Shown: positions 36,590-46,039, numbered from the stretch's first letter. The stretch is DNA of 64,000 bases from Planctomycetota bacterium (GCA_021414025.1 JAIOPG010000005.1:124001-188000); one strand, 5' to 3'. Program-made: numbers and translations. Notes: generated from the letters alone by a model not told the origin.

Positions 36590-37288
36590 ATGAAGGTCGC
36601 GTTGCTTGGGGACATCCATGGCAACCACCTCGCCCTGCAGGCGGCGCTGGACTCCGCGAAAACGCTGGGAGCCGAACGGTTGCTGATCACCGGAGATCTG
36701 GTGGGCTACTACGGCCGGCCGAAGGAAGTCCTGGCGATGCTTGAGCCGTGGAAGCGCGACATGGTGCGCGGCAACCACGAGGAGATGCTGATCAAGGCGC
36801 GATCGGACGCGGTCTTCCTCGCCGGAGTCGATTCGAAATTCGGCATTGGCCTGCGCCGCGCCCTGGAACAGCTCTCCGCGCAGCAGCTCGACCAACTCTG
36901 CGCGCTGCCTCATCCCCTGGAAATCGAGATCGGCGGTCGCCGCATCCAGATTTGCCATGGCTCGCCATGGGACATCGATCAATACATCTATCCGGATGCG
37001 GATCCGAAACTTCTGGAGCGATGCGCCAGCCCGGACTTCGACGTCGTGGTGCTGGGGCACACGCACCATCCGCTCCACAGACAGATCGGCCGATGCCACA
37101 TCGTCAATCCGGGCTCCGTGGGCCAGCCGCGCAATCGCCGGCCCGGCGCTTCGTGGGCGCTGCTGGACAGCGAATCCCTCGAGGTCCGGCACTTTGTGGA
37201 GCCCTACGACATCGCGAGCGTGGTTGGCGAGACGCGGACGGCCAATCCCCAACTCTCCTATCTTTGGGAGGTTCTGGAACGACGATGA
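36590..37288 (+). CDS. metallophosphatase (YfcE/DiaA-like calcineurin fold)
   Basis: 232 aa from ATG 36590. All dimetal motifs are present: GDIHGN (Asp8, His10), GDLVGY (Asp36), GNHEE (Asn62, His63), CHGSP (His123) and GHTHH (His157, His159). Single-domain cytosolic phosphoesterase related to YfcE and to protein-phosphatase-like enzymes. In this setting it may dephosphorylate a sugar phosphate such as the 9-phosphate formed by some NeuB enzymes; that is inference. Overlaps the ATP-grasp gene as ATGA. Confidence 0.85.
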   Translation: MKVALLGDIHGNHLALQAALDSAKTLGAERLLITGDLVGYYGRPKEVLAMLEPWKRDMVRGNHEEMLIKARSDAVFLAGVDSKFGIGLRRALEQLSAQQLDQLCALPHPLEIEIGGRRIQICHGSPWDIDQYIYPDADPKLLERCASPDFDVVVLGHTHHPLHRQIGRCHIVNPGSVGQPRNRRPGASWALLDSESLEVRHFVEPYDIASVVGETRTANPQLSYLWEVLERR

Positions 37289-38244
37289 CGACCGTGCTCA
37301 TTACAGCCATTGGCGGAGACATCGCCCAGGGACTGGCGACAATTCTTCGCGAGGCCTATCCCCAGTTTCGACTGGTGGGCATGGACATTCACGAGCGCCA
37401 CGGCGGGCAGCTCTCCGTGGACGCGCTCCACAAAGCCCCGCCGGTAGCGGATCCAAACTATCTCGCTTGGCTTTCGGATCTCATGCGCAGAGAGAAAGTG
37501 AATCACTGCATTCCAACCTCCGAAGCGGAGCTGGTGTTCCTCGCCAGGCAAGGACTCGCCGCGGTCGCGGATGTTCCGCTGGTCATGCCCAACGCAAAAT
37601 CCGTTCTGGTTGGATGCGACAAGTTGTCGACCGCGCAATTCCTCACGTCCATCGGATGCCCGGGTCCCTGGACCCTTGCTGCGGCCGACGCCGACGCCAC
37701 GGTGCCGCTGCCCTGCGTGTTCAAGCCGCGCTGCAGCGCGGGATCCAAATCGGTTTTCATCTGCAAGACTTTTGCGGAGATCGCCTTCTACCGGGAGCGC
37801 CATCCCAACTCCGTGGTTCAGGAACTCCTGCTGCCGGCCGAGCAGGAAGTGACCTGCGCCATCTACCGCACCAAGGATGGACGCACCGCCGTGCTGCAGT
37901 TGCTGCGCACGCTGGTCGGCGGCTTCACAGGCTGGGCGCGGGTCATCGACAATCCCGAGGTGTCGAAGCAGTGCGTCCAGATCGCCGAAGCCCTGGACCT
38001 TTCCGGCGGCATCAACGCCCAGCTGCGCCTGACCGACCGAGGGCCGCGGATCTTCGAAATCAATCCGCGATTTTCCTCGACGCTGCTGCTGCGGCACAAG
38101 ATGGGATTCCGCGACGGCCTCTGGTCGATGCAGGAAGCCCTCGGCGAGAAGGTTTCGTTTTATCATCCGCCCGTCGGAACCACCGGCGTCCGGGTCCAGG
38201 ACGCGGCGGTCCTGGGAAACGGGAAGCAAGGCTCCTGCGCATGA
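37285..38244 (+). CDS. ATP-grasp protein (PylC/CarB-like)
   Basis: 319 aa from ATG 37285. N-terminal pre-ATP-grasp Rossmann part (TVLITAIGGDIAQGLA, residues 3-18) and an ATP-grasp domain with VFKPRCSAGSK, VVQELLLPAEQEVTC and a metal-binding FEINPRFS. ATP-grasp ligases join a carboxylate to an amine or thiol. In a sugar locus it could attach an amino acid to an amino sugar or make an amide of an acid sugar. It sits in an unbroken overlap chain with the phosphatase and pseI, so it probably acts in the same pathway. Confidence 0.8.
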   Translation: MTTVLITAIGGDIAQGLATILREAYPQFRLVGMDIHERHGGQLSVDALHKAPPVADPNYLAWLSDLMRREKVNHCIPTSEAELVFLARQGLAAVADVPLVMPNAKSVLVGCDKLSTAQFLTSIGCPGPWTLAAADADATVPLPCVFKPRCSAGSKSVFICKTFAEIAFYRERHPNSVVQELLLPAEQEVTCAIYRTKDGRTAVLQLLRTLVGGFTGWARVIDNPEVSKQCVQIAEALDLSGGINAQLRLTDRGPRIFEINPRFSSTLLLRHKMGFRDGLWSMQEALGEKVSFYHPPVGTTGVRVQDAAVLGNGKQGSCA

Positions 38245-39293
38245 AATCCCACGGCACACAGCTCAAAATTGGAACGCAGCACCCGCCCTTCGTCATCGCG
38301 GAGATGTCCGGCAACCACAACCAGTCGCTGGAGCGCGCGCTTGCCATCGTGGAGGCGGCGGCCAAGACCGGGGCACACGCCCTCAAAATCCAGACCTACA
38401 CGCCGGACACGATGACGATCGATCTGGACGAGCGCGAGTTCCACATCAGCGATCCCAAGAGTCTCTGGTCGGGCACTTCGCTCTACAAGCTCTATGGCCA
38501 GGCCTTCACGCCGTGGGAGTGGCACAAGCCCATCTTCGATCACGCACACAAATTGGGAATCATCGCCTTCAGCACTCCCTTCGACGACACGGCAGTGGAT
38601 TTTCTCGAGAGCCTCGATGTCCCCTGCTACAAGATCGCGTCGTTCGAGAACACCGACATCCCACTGATCCGCCGAGTCTCCGCGACCGGCAAGCCGGTGA
38701 TCATTTCGACCGGCATGGCCTCCGAAACGGAACTGGAGGAGACCGTGACCGCTGCGCGACAGGCGGGCTGCAAGGATCTTGTGCTGCTGAAATGCACCAG
38801 CACCTATCCGGCGACGGCGGAAAACACCAACATGCTGACCATTCCGGATCTGCGGAAAAGGTTCGCCTGCGAAGCCGGAATTTCCGATCACACGATGGGC
38901 GTGGGCGTCTCGGTGGCCAGCGTCGCCCTGGGCGCCACGGTCATCGAGAAGCACTTCACGCTCAGCCGCGCCGACGGCGGCGTGGACAGCGCCTTCTCCA
39001 TGGAGCCCGAGGAAATGACGCAGCTGGTGGTGGAAAGCCATCGCGCCTGGCAGGCGCTGGGCACGGTGAGCTACGGTCCGACCGAGGCTGAGAAGAAGTC
39101 TCTTCAGTATCGGCGCTCGCTCTATGTGGTGCAGGACCTGAAGGCCGGCGATGTGCTGACGCGCGCCAACGTCCGGGCCATCCGGCCGGGACTGGGCCTG
39201 CCGCCGAAGCACCTGGACCAAGTGCTGGGCATGAAGGTCAAGAGCCCCGTGAAGCGCGGGACGGCGCTGAGCTGGGAATTCATTTCCAAATGA
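38241..39293 (+). CDS. pseI: PseI, pseudaminic acid synthase
   Basis: 350 aa from ATG 38241. NeuB-family barrel with FVIAEMSGNHN near residue 18, SFENTDIPLI, KCTSTYPA, ISDHTMG and Glu236-Lys237-His238 (EKHFTLSR), then GGVDSAFSMEPEE and a C-terminal SAF domain (YVVQDLKAGDVLTRANVRAIRP). It condenses the 6-deoxy-diacetamido-altrose with PEP to give pseudaminic acid. ATGA overlaps join it to the ATP-grasp gene before and the GNAT gene after it. Confidence 0.92.
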   Translation: MKSHGTQLKIGTQHPPFVIAEMSGNHNQSLERALAIVEAAAKTGAHALKIQTYTPDTMTIDLDEREFHISDPKSLWSGTSLYKLYGQAFTPWEWHKPIFDHAHKLGIIAFSTPFDDTAVDFLESLDVPCYKIASFENTDIPLIRRVSATGKPVIISTGMASETELEETVTAARQAGCKDLVLLKCTSTYPATAENTNMLTIPDLRKRFACEAGISDHTMGVGVSVASVALGATVIEKHFTLSRADGGVDSAFSMEPEEMTQLVVESHRAWQALGTVSYGPTEAEKKSLQYRRSLYVVQDLKAGDVLTRANVRAIRPGLGLPPKHLDQVLGMKVKSPVKRGTALSWEFISK

Positions 39294-39838
39294 GCGAGGC
39301 GCGGAAGAGCGTGGCGCGGACCGCCGAGCCCATCGCCATCGAGACGCAGCGATTCCTGCTGCGCCCGCTGACCGAGGCGGACGCGACCGATCGCTATCTG
39401 CAATGGCTGGCGGACGAAAACGCCCGCCGCTTCATCACCGCCGCGTCGGGCACCAACACACTCGAGACGCTGCGCCATTTCGTGCGCGAACGCTGCGGTC
39501 GCGACGATGTTCTTTTTCTGGGCATCTTCGATCGCACCACCGGCCTGCACATCGGCAACATCAAGTACGAGCCGGTGGACTCCGCAAAGGGGTACGCGAT
39601 CATGGGATTGCTCATCGGCGACGCGGGCTCTCGCGGAAGCGGCGTCGCGGGTGAGGTGCTCGAGGCGAGCGCCGCCTGGCTTCGGTTGCACCGCGGGATC
39701 CGGCAGATCGTGCTGGGCGTGCAGAAGGATAATGTCGCTGCGATCCGCGCCTATGAAAAGGCGGGATTCAAGATCGCCGTCACGCCGCACATTCCCAATC
39801 CGGCTGGAAACGCCCTGACCATGGTGCGAAGCCTATGA
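39290..39838 (+). CDS. GNAT N-acetyltransferase, PseH candidate
   Basis: 182 aa. RimJ/RimL-like GNAT: FLLRPLTEADAT at ~22, the acetyl-CoA loop RGSGVAGEVLEA near 115 (R-G-S-G-x-A) and VQKDNVAAIRAYEKAGF. Position directly after pseI and within an ATGA chain makes it the likely PseH, which acetylates the 4-amino group formed by PseC. No other GNAT lies in the locus. Confidence 0.75.
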   Translation: MSEARKSVARTAEPIAIETQRFLLRPLTEADATDRYLQWLADENARRFITAASGTNTLETLRHFVRERCGRDDVLFLGIFDRTTGLHIGNIKYEPVDSAKGYAIMGLLIGDAGSRGSGVAGEVLEASAAWLRLHRGIRQIVLGVQKDNVAAIRAYEKAGFKIAVTPHIPNPAGNALTMVRSL

Positions 39839-41457
39839 GCGGCCGAGGCCGCCTGCGGCAAGTCATGCGTGGCTACCGCGCGCTCAAGAGGGCGGGCGAC
39901 CTTCCGCGCATCATGAACGCCAAGATCGCCCTGACGAATCTGGTCCTGGACACTCCGGTTTCGAAGGTTTCGAAAATCATTTTTGGAGCGGGAAGCGCCA
40001 ACGCGGAAATCGCAACGCGGCAATTCCTGCTGCTGCGGCTGGCGTCGTTCAATCTCAATGCCAATCTGCTTCGCTCCCTCGGCAAGCCGGGAGCTTCGCT
40101 GGTCCATCCCCTTCCCCCGCAGTGGCGCGACTCGCTCCAGCGGAGTGGCTTTTCGGTGGCGAAGTTTCGCTGCGCGGTGGCGTGGCAGGGCTATCTGATT
40201 CTGGCCATTGGCTATGGCGCAGCGCAGATTGCCCGCGGTCTTGCCGCCGGTGTGAAATCGCTGTTCCAAGGCAAGAGAAATCGTCCCGGTCGATTCATCT
40301 ATTTCCACGGCATCACGCGAAGCGAGCTGCCCCAGCCCGGCGCCGATGGCCGAAGCCATGACTTGGTGACTTGGTACCTGCACTGGCCGGGCCGTGCCCC
40401 GAATCTGGAGAGCGCCTGTCACAGCGTTGCCGGTGCGCCAACATGCAATGTGGGTGAAGTCGCGGTCATGGCCATCGACCGCGATCCACCATTTTCAAGT
40501 TTCGCCCAGTGGCTTCGCTTCCTCGCCTGGGGCGCGGCCGCGGTCCTCATCGCCGCCGTGGATCTGTTGCGTGGCCGCTGGTGGAACGCGCTCATGCTCT
40601 ACGACGGCGCCCGCGCGTGCAGGGTCCGTCTTCAGAATTCCGCCGATCTCGCCCGCGAATATCTCTTTCCAAATTCGACCGCCTCCCACCGTCCGCTCTG
40701 GACCTACGAGGCGGAGCGCAAGGGCTCGCGCGTCACCTTCTACTTCTATTCCACCAATTGCGATCAATTCAAGGCGCGCGAGGGCTACCGGCCGACTCAG
40801 TACCTCTGGCAGGCGATGAATTGGAGCCGCTACCTGGTGTGGGACCAGGAGCAGGCGAATTTCGTCCGCCGCGCCGTCGGCGAAGCAGCGAGCGTCGAGA
40901 TCGTCGGACCAATTTGGTTTAGCGCCTCGGCGGTCGAGGTGCCGAAGCTTCCACCCAACACCATCGCGCTCTTCGACATTCAGCCTCGGCGCACTTCCTT
41001 CATGGTCACGCTCGGGATCGAGACGGAGTACTACGTGCCGGAAATCTGCAACCGATTCCTGCTGGACGTGCACGAAGCCGCCCGGCAGCGTGGATGGCTC
41101 GTGGCATGGAAGCGCAAGCGCTCGATGGCCCGGAATCCGCGAATCGCAGTGAGCCGCTCCTACGAGGCCGCGGGTGAGCGGCTGGCGGCGTCCGACCATC
41201 TCATTTCAATCGATCCGGCGACCTCGGCGTTCCGCCTGATCGAGGCGAGCTCGCTGGTCATCTCCATCCCCTTCACCTCGACCGCGCTGATCGCCCGCTC
41301 GCTGGGAAAGCCCTCCTACTACTATGATCCGTCGCGCATCGTTCAGAAGGATGACCGGTCGGCGCGGGGCATACCCGTCATCTCCGGCGTGGACGAGTTG
41401 CGGGAGCTTCTGGCCATGAAATGCGCTGAACCAACATCCGCCGACGCGGCCCCATGA
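39835..41457 (+). CDS. PFTS-motif polysaccharide biosynthesis protein
   Basis: 540 aa. Near the C-terminus it has the PFTS motif (SIPFTSTALIARSLGKP, Pro479 to Ser482) that names a family found in O-antigen and capsule loci, with YYYDPSRIVQKDD after it. Two hydrophobic stretches (~118-135 and ~232-250) may be membrane-associated. The C-terminal half (ASDHLISIDPATSAFRLIEASS) looks like the nucleotide-sugar-binding half of a GT-B enzyme. It follows the nonulosonate block with ATGA overlaps on both sides, so transfer of that sugar is a reasonable guess. Confidence 0.7.
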   Translation: MSGRGRLRQVMRGYRALKRAGDLPRIMNAKIALTNLVLDTPVSKVSKIIFGAGSANAEIATRQFLLLRLASFNLNANLLRSLGKPGASLVHPLPPQWRDSLQRSGFSVAKFRCAVAWQGYLILAIGYGAAQIARGLAAGVKSLFQGKRNRPGRFIYFHGITRSELPQPGADGRSHDLVTWYLHWPGRAPNLESACHSVAGAPTCNVGEVAVMAIDRDPPFSSFAQWLRFLAWGAAAVLIAAVDLLRGRWWNALMLYDGARACRVRLQNSADLAREYLFPNSTASHRPLWTYEAERKGSRVTFYFYSTNCDQFKAREGYRPTQYLWQAMNWSRYLVWDQEQANFVRRAVGEAASVEIVGPIWFSASAVEVPKLPPNTIALFDIQPRRTSFMVTLGIETEYYVPEICNRFLLDVHEAARQRGWLVAWKRKRSMARNPRIAVSRSYEAAGERLAASDHLISIDPATSAFRLIEASSLVISIPFTSTALIARSLGKPSYYYDPSRIVQKDDRSARGIPVISGVDELRELLAMKCAEPTSADAAP

Positions 41458-42080
41458 ACCCATCCGGAACACCAACCACTTCGCTGCTGCGCTCCCTGGG
41501 ACGCGAACTCCTCGCCCTGATCGACGCGCCCTTTGCCTGCTTCCCCGGCCGCTCCGGCGTGGCGCTGCGGCGACTCTGGATCGGGCGGCGCTTTCGATCG
41601 AGCGGGAGATTCTCCTGTGCCACCGGGTGCGAGTTCCTCTCCCCCGAAACCATGAGCTTTGAGGGCACCGTCTGGATCTCGCGAAATTCCTTCTTCACCG
41701 CCGAGGGCGGATCGATTCGCGTCGGCCACCACACCGCGTTCAACAACAACGCCCACATCAACGCCTCGGTCGGCGGCTCGATCGTCATCGGCAAGCACTG
41801 CGCCATCGGTCCCAATGTGGTGATGCGGACCGCGAACCACCGCTTCGACGACGCGACCAAGCTGATCCAGGAGAGCGGCCATGAACCCGCCGACATCCGA
41901 ATCGGCGACGACGTCTGGATCGGGGCCAACGCGGTCATCCTCGGCGGGACGAGCATCGGCGATGGCGCCATCATCGGCGCGGGTGCGGTGGTCACCAAGG
42001 ATGTTCCCTCCAATGCCATCGCCGCGGGAGTGCCGGCGAAGGTGCTGCGCTACCGCGGCGAGAAGATGGCGACGGCATGA
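41454..42080 (+). CDS. left-handed beta-helix acyltransferase (CatB/WbbJ-like)
   Basis: 208 aa. Hexapeptide repeats begin near residue 70 (SIRVGHH, HINASVGGSIVIGKHCAIGPNV) and continue through IRIGDDVWIGANAVILGGTSIGDGAIIGAGAVVTKDVP, the classic end of LbH O-acetyltransferases. The catalytic His is likely in MRTANHRF. It would move an acetyl group from acetyl-CoA to a glycan hydroxyl. Overlaps both neighbours as ATGA. Confidence 0.87.
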   Translation: MNPSGTPTTSLLRSLGRELLALIDAPFACFPGRSGVALRRLWIGRRFRSSGRFSCATGCEFLSPETMSFEGTVWISRNSFFTAEGGSIRVGHHTAFNNNAHINASVGGSIVIGKHCAIGPNVVMRTANHRFDDATKLIQESGHEPADIRIGDDVWIGANAVILGGTSIGDGAIIGAGAVVTKDVPSNAIAAGVPAKVLRYRGEKMATA

Positions 42081-43003
42081 GCGACTCCTGCCCGGTCTGC
42101 GGAAGCGCCAACACCGAGTTGCAGGGCGACTATCGCGGAGTGCATCCCGCCTTCCTTGGCTTGAAGCGAGCCCGCTGCCTCGATTGCGAAATGGTCTTCG
42201 CCACTCCCATGCCCGGAGAGCAGGCGCTGGAGCAGTTTAACGCCAGCTACTTTTCGTCGGCGCATGGAGGCAAGCCGCACAGTCCCGTCTCCACCGCGTT
42301 TTTCGCGGGGATCGCACGGCTGCGCGCGGCGCATCTCGATCGCTACGTGTCCAAGTCCTCGAAGCCCGTGTCGCGCGTGCTCGAACTCGGTCCCGGCCCC
42401 GGCTTCTTCGCGCGCGACTGGATGGAGAAGCATCCCGCGACTCAGTACCTGGCCGTCGAAACCGACAGCTCCTGCCATGCCTCTCTGAAAAAGATCGGCG
42501 TGCACATCCTCGAGAGCGCCTCTGCCCCCGGCGTCGGCAAGCCCGTCGATCTGGTCGTCATGTCCCACGTGCTGGAGCATGTCTCCGATCCCGTCGCGTT
42601 CCTCTCGGAGTCCACCCGGAACCTGCGCAGCGGCGGCGTGCTCTTCATCGAAGTGCCCTGCCGGGATTGGGAGCACAAATCCCTGGACGAGCCGCACCTG
42701 CTATTTTTCGACAAGGCACCCATGAAGCACCTGCTGGGCAAATTGAGTTTCACCGACATCCAGACGAGCTATCACGGGCAGGAGATCGACAGCCTGCGCG
42801 GGGCTTCCGGGCTCACCGCGATGGCGATGGCGATTCGCTCCCGGATCATCGCCATGGGAATCGTCGCGCCGTTCGGAGGCATGCGACCGGGCTTGGAATG
42901 TCTTTCCGATCCCCTGGAACGCGCCGTTCTCGCCCCCTACCGCGCCCACCGCGAGTCGCAGAAGCCCGCGTGGTGGCTGCGCGCATTGGCGACCAAGCAG
43001 TAG
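42077..43003 (+). CDS. SAM-dependent methyltransferase with N-terminal zinc ribbon
   Basis: 308 aa. CPVCG (Cys5, Cys8) and CLDC (Cys34, Cys37) form a zinc knuckle, as in C-methyltransferases for deoxysugars and many Methyltransf_23 proteins of glycan loci. The SAM motif LELGPGPGFF is at 102-111 and SHVLEHVSDP marks the catalytic region. Probably methylates a sugar. ATGA overlap with the preceding acyltransferase. Confidence 0.83.
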   Translation: MSDSCPVCGSANTELQGDYRGVHPAFLGLKRARCLDCEMVFATPMPGEQALEQFNASYFSSAHGGKPHSPVSTAFFAGIARLRAAHLDRYVSKSSKPVSRVLELGPGPGFFARDWMEKHPATQYLAVETDSSCHASLKKIGVHILESASAPGVGKPVDLVVMSHVLEHVSDPVAFLSESTRNLRSGGVLFIEVPCRDWEHKSLDEPHLLFFDKAPMKHLLGKLSFTDIQTSYHGQEIDSLRGASGLTAMAMAIRSRIIAMGIVAPFGGMRPGLECLSDPLERAVLAPYRAHRESQKPAWWLRALATKQ

Positions 43004-43012
43004 CGCAGAGCC

Positions 43013-43648
43013 ATGGCCATCACCCCCGCCAAGCTCGGCTCCGTGATCGCGAAGGGGGACATTCGATTCCATCTCTACGAGCGATGGTCGCTTCTGCGGG
43101 GCAAATGGTCGACGGCCGTCAGCAAACTTTTTTACGGCGGCCGGCTCAAGATTCAAAAGCCCTACCGCGTCTGGGGCAAGATCCGATTCCTGCTGATGGG
43201 TCCCGGCACGATCACCATCGGGAAGGACTTTCACGCGGTCTCGGCGCGGAATCGCTCGGTCTTCACGCTCTTCACCCCCTGCCACCTGACGATCATCGGC
43301 GAAGGCCGGATCGAGATCGGCGAGCATGTGGGCTTGAACGGGAATGTCATCGCGGCCCGCAGCAAGGTGACCATCGGCGACTACACCATGATTGGCCCCA
43401 ACACCATGATCATCGATCACGACGGGCACCAGGCCTGGCCGCCGCGGGAACGCTGGACCACACCCGGCGCGGCCGCGCCGATCGTCATCGAGCCCGATGT
43501 GTGGATCGGAATGAACTGCATTATTCTCAAGGGCGTCACGGTGGGGCGCGGGTCGATCATCGCCGCGGGCAGCGTGGTGATCGGCGACGTCGACCCCGGC
43601 TGCCTCTACGCCGGAAATCCGGCGAAGAAAATCAAAGAGCTCGGATAA
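43013..43648 (+). CDS. hexapeptide-repeat O-acetyltransferase
   Basis: 211 aa. Beta-helix repeats in ~70-200 (GTITIGKDFHAVS, RIEIGEHVGLNGNVI, KVTIGDYTMIGPNTMIIDHDGH) with the catalytic His in the DHDGH loop, and a standard end VWIGMNCIILKGVTVGRGSIIAAGSVV. Same fold as the protein at 41454 but clearly a different subgroup, with an 80-residue basic N-terminal part. The likely substrate is a surface glycan. Starts nine bases after the methyltransferase. Confidence 0.87.
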   Translation: MAITPAKLGSVIAKGDIRFHLYERWSLLRGKWSTAVSKLFYGGRLKIQKPYRVWGKIRFLLMGPGTITIGKDFHAVSARNRSVFTLFTPCHLTIIGEGRIEIGEHVGLNGNVIAARSKVTIGDYTMIGPNTMIIDHDGHQAWPPRERWTTPGAAAPIVIEPDVWIGMNCIILKGVTVGRGSIIAAGSVVIGDVDPGCLYAGNPAKKIKELG

Positions 43649-43661
43649 GTAAGATCGAACC

Positions 43662-44441
43662 ATGAGCCATCCCACCACCTTCTCCCCCAGCCGCGAGCAC
43701 AACGTCGTCGCCCTCACCGGTGCCGGAGGTTTTCTCGTCTCGGAAATGGGCAAGGGCCTCTCCGCCAAGGGCTGGAAGGTGGCGCTGCTGGACACGAACC
43801 TTGAGAACGCCGAGCGCGTCGCCGATTCCATCCGCAAGCAGAATGGCGAGGCGCTGGCGATCCAACTGGATGTCTGCCACAAGGACCAATACGAGAGCGC
43901 TCTCAAGACCATCCTTGGCAAATGGGGGCGACTGGATGGCACGGTCTTCGGCGCCGGGTTCAACGCGCCGACTCCCTTCATGGACATCACCGTGGAGGAG
44001 TGGAACAAGATTCTTGCCGTGCAGCTCACCGGCACAATGCTGGGCTGCCAGGTCTTCGGCCAGCAGATGCTCAAGCAGGGACGGGGCTCGATCGTGACCA
44101 TCTCCTCCGCTTCGGCGGGCCCGCCGCTCTCCAAGGCCTTCACCTATTCCGTGGCCAAGGCCGGCGTCAAGAACCTGACCCAGAATCTCGCCCGCGAATG
44201 GGCCACGCAGGGCGTGCGCGTGAACGCCCTTCGCCCCGGCTTCTTTCCCACCGAATGGTCCAAGCAGAATTTCATCACGCCCGCGCGCGAGAAGGCCATC
44301 CTTGGACACACGCCGATGGCGCGTTACGGAAAACCCTCCGAGCTGGTCGGTGCGGTGGCCTGGCTGCTTTCCGATGAAGCGAGCTTCGTCACCGGAAGCG
44401 AGGTCGCCGTCGACGGCGGCTTCTCCGCCATGACGATTTGA
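43662..44441 (+). CDS. SDR-family oxidoreductase
   Basis: 259 aa classical SDR. The cofactor loop TGAGGFLVSEMG (19-30) departs slightly from TGxxxGIG. Catalytic Ser149, Tyr162 and Lys166 (YSVAK) are present, and the end has FVTGSEVAVDGG. It resembles gluconate 5-dehydrogenase-like enzymes that interconvert keto and hydroxy acids. First gene of the second acid-sugar cassette, 13 bases after the acetyltransferase. Confidence 0.85.
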   Translation: MSHPTTFSPSREHNVVALTGAGGFLVSEMGKGLSAKGWKVALLDTNLENAERVADSIRKQNGEALAIQLDVCHKDQYESALKTILGKWGRLDGTVFGAGFNAPTPFMDITVEEWNKILAVQLTGTMLGCQVFGQQMLKQGRGSIVTISSASAGPPLSKAFTYSVAKAGVKNLTQNLAREWATQGVRVNALRPGFFPTEWSKQNFITPAREKAILGHTPMARYGKPSELVGAVAWLLSDEASFVTGSEVAVDGGFSAMTI

Positions 44442-44495
44442 TCGACTGAAACACGGAAACTCTCCACGCATCGAACTCCTGAGCAATCCAAACCA

Positions 44496-45248
44496 ATGTC
44501 CGAACACGCAGTCATCGTCACCGGCGGATCCAAGGGAATGGGCGCCAACATCTCGGCGGCCTTTCATGCGGCGGGTCATCGCGTCGTCATCGCGGGCCGC
44601 AATGACACCGGCCTGGCCAAGAAACTCGGCGAGCGCGCTCGATTCGTCGAGACCGATGTGCGCAAGCCGAAATCGCTCGCGGAGCTGGTCAAGCGCACCA
44701 TCGACTGGTCCGGCCGCCTCGACACGCTGGTGAACAATGCGGGACTCTCCGCGTGGCGGCCCCTGGCCGAGATCGATGAAAATTTCTGGCAGGACATGGT
44801 GGACACCAACCTCAAGAGCGTCCTCTTCGCATCGCAGGCCGCGCTTTCGCACCTGAAGCGCGGCGCGTCGATCATCAACATTTCCAGTCTGGCCGGCAAG
44901 CGCGGCAGCAGCAACAACTCGGTCTACTGCGCCACCAAGTTCGGAGTGAACGCCGTCACGCAGTCGCTGGCGAAGGAGCTCGGCCCCGCCGGCATCCGCG
45001 TCAACGCGGTCTGCCCGGTCTATGTCGTCACCGATGGACTTGCGGAGGCCCTCGACAAGCCCAATACGCCGACCAACGGCCAGGACATGAAGGCCTATCT
45101 CGCCAATTTCGCGGCCACGCAGACCGCACTTGGTGTGCTGCCGACCGCCGACCAGGTCGCCGCAACCTGCGTGTTTCTGGCTTCTGCGGCCGCCGGAGCC
45201 ATCACGGGTCAGTGCATCAACGTTGATTGCGGCGTCCTGCCCCAGTGA
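44496..45248 (+). CDS. SDR-family oxidoreductase
   Basis: 250 aa classical SDR with TGGSKGMG (9-16), NNAG (80-83), Ser131, Tyr144 and Lys148 (YCATK), and ITGQCINVDCG at the end. Second of two adjacent SDRs. Sequence identity between the two is low, so they are not a recent duplication and probably catalyse two separate redox steps. Ends 32 bases before the cytidylyltransferase. Confidence 0.87.
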   Translation: MSEHAVIVTGGSKGMGANISAAFHAAGHRVVIAGRNDTGLAKKLGERARFVETDVRKPKSLAELVKRTIDWSGRLDTLVNNAGLSAWRPLAEIDENFWQDMVDTNLKSVLFASQAALSHLKRGASIINISSLAGKRGSSNNSVYCATKFGVNAVTQSLAKELGPAGIRVNAVCPVYVVTDGLAEALDKPNTPTNGQDMKAYLANFAATQTALGVLPTADQVAATCVFLASAAAGAITGQCINVDCGVLPQ

Positions 45249-45280
45249 CCGCCGCCCGCGTTTGAGAGTAACTTTTGCCG

Positions 45281-46039
45281 ATGATCACCGTCGTCATTCC
45301 GGCGCGGATGGCCTCGTCGCGCTATCCCGGCAAGCCCCTCGTTCCCATCCTCGGCCTTCCGATGATCGAGCATGTGCGACGCCGCGCCATGCTGGCGACC
45401 AACATCGACTCGGTCGTCGTGGCGACCTGCGACGAGTCGATTCGCGAGGCGGTCGAGGCCTTCGGCGGCCGCGCGGTGATGACCAAGGACACGCACGAGC
45501 GCTGCACCGACCGCGTGGAGGAGGCGATGCAATCGCTGCGCGGCGACATTGTGGCGATGGTCCAGGGCGACGAGCCGCTGCTCATGCCCGACGCCGTCTC
45601 CAACGTGGTGCAACCGCTGCTCGACGATCCCACGCTTCAGATTGTCAACCTGCTTTCGCCACTGGAATCCGCCGATGACTACGGCAATCCGAACATTGTG
45701 AAAGCGGTCTGCAACCGCCGCTGCGATGTGATCTATCTGACCCGAGCGCCAGTGCCCTTCTTCCGGACGACGCTGCCGGTGCCCGTCTACCGGCAAACCG
45801 GGATCATGGCTTTCCGCGCCGGGTTCCTGCCGCGCTTCAGCGCCCTCGAGCCGACGCCGCTGGAGAAGGCGGAGTCGGTGGACATGCTGCGGGCGCTCGA
45901 GCATGGCGTGCGGATCGCCGGCGTCGTGGCCCCCTACAACACGGTCGGCGTGGATCGGCCGAGCGACGTGGCGATCGCGGAGTCCCACCTTCAAAGCGAT
46001 ATGATTCAGGCCGGGATCTACAAAAGAATCTGCACATGA
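45281..46039 (+). CDS. KdsB-like cytidylyltransferase
   Basis: 252 aa from ATG 45281 (an in-frame TTG at 45275 is less likely). N-terminal VVIPARMASSRYPGKPL is the KdsB signature, then VVATCDESI and MVQGDEPLL with the metal-binding aspartates. Where KdsB has HxSGTDR this protein has THERCTDR, so the acid sugar probably differs from Kdo. It would make the CMP-activated 3-deoxy-ulosonate of this cassette. Overlaps the Gfo/Idh gene as ATGA. Confidence 0.82.
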   Translation: MITVVIPARMASSRYPGKPLVPILGLPMIEHVRRRAMLATNIDSVVVATCDESIREAVEAFGGRAVMTKDTHERCTDRVEEAMQSLRGDIVAMVQGDEPLLMPDAVSNVVQPLLDDPTLQIVNLLSPLESADDYGNPNIVKAVCNRRCDVIYLTRAPVPFFRTTLPVPVYRQTGIMAFRAGFLPRFSALEPTPLEKAESVDMLRALEHGVRIAGVVAPYNTVGVDRPSDVAIAESHLQSDMIQAGIYKRICT

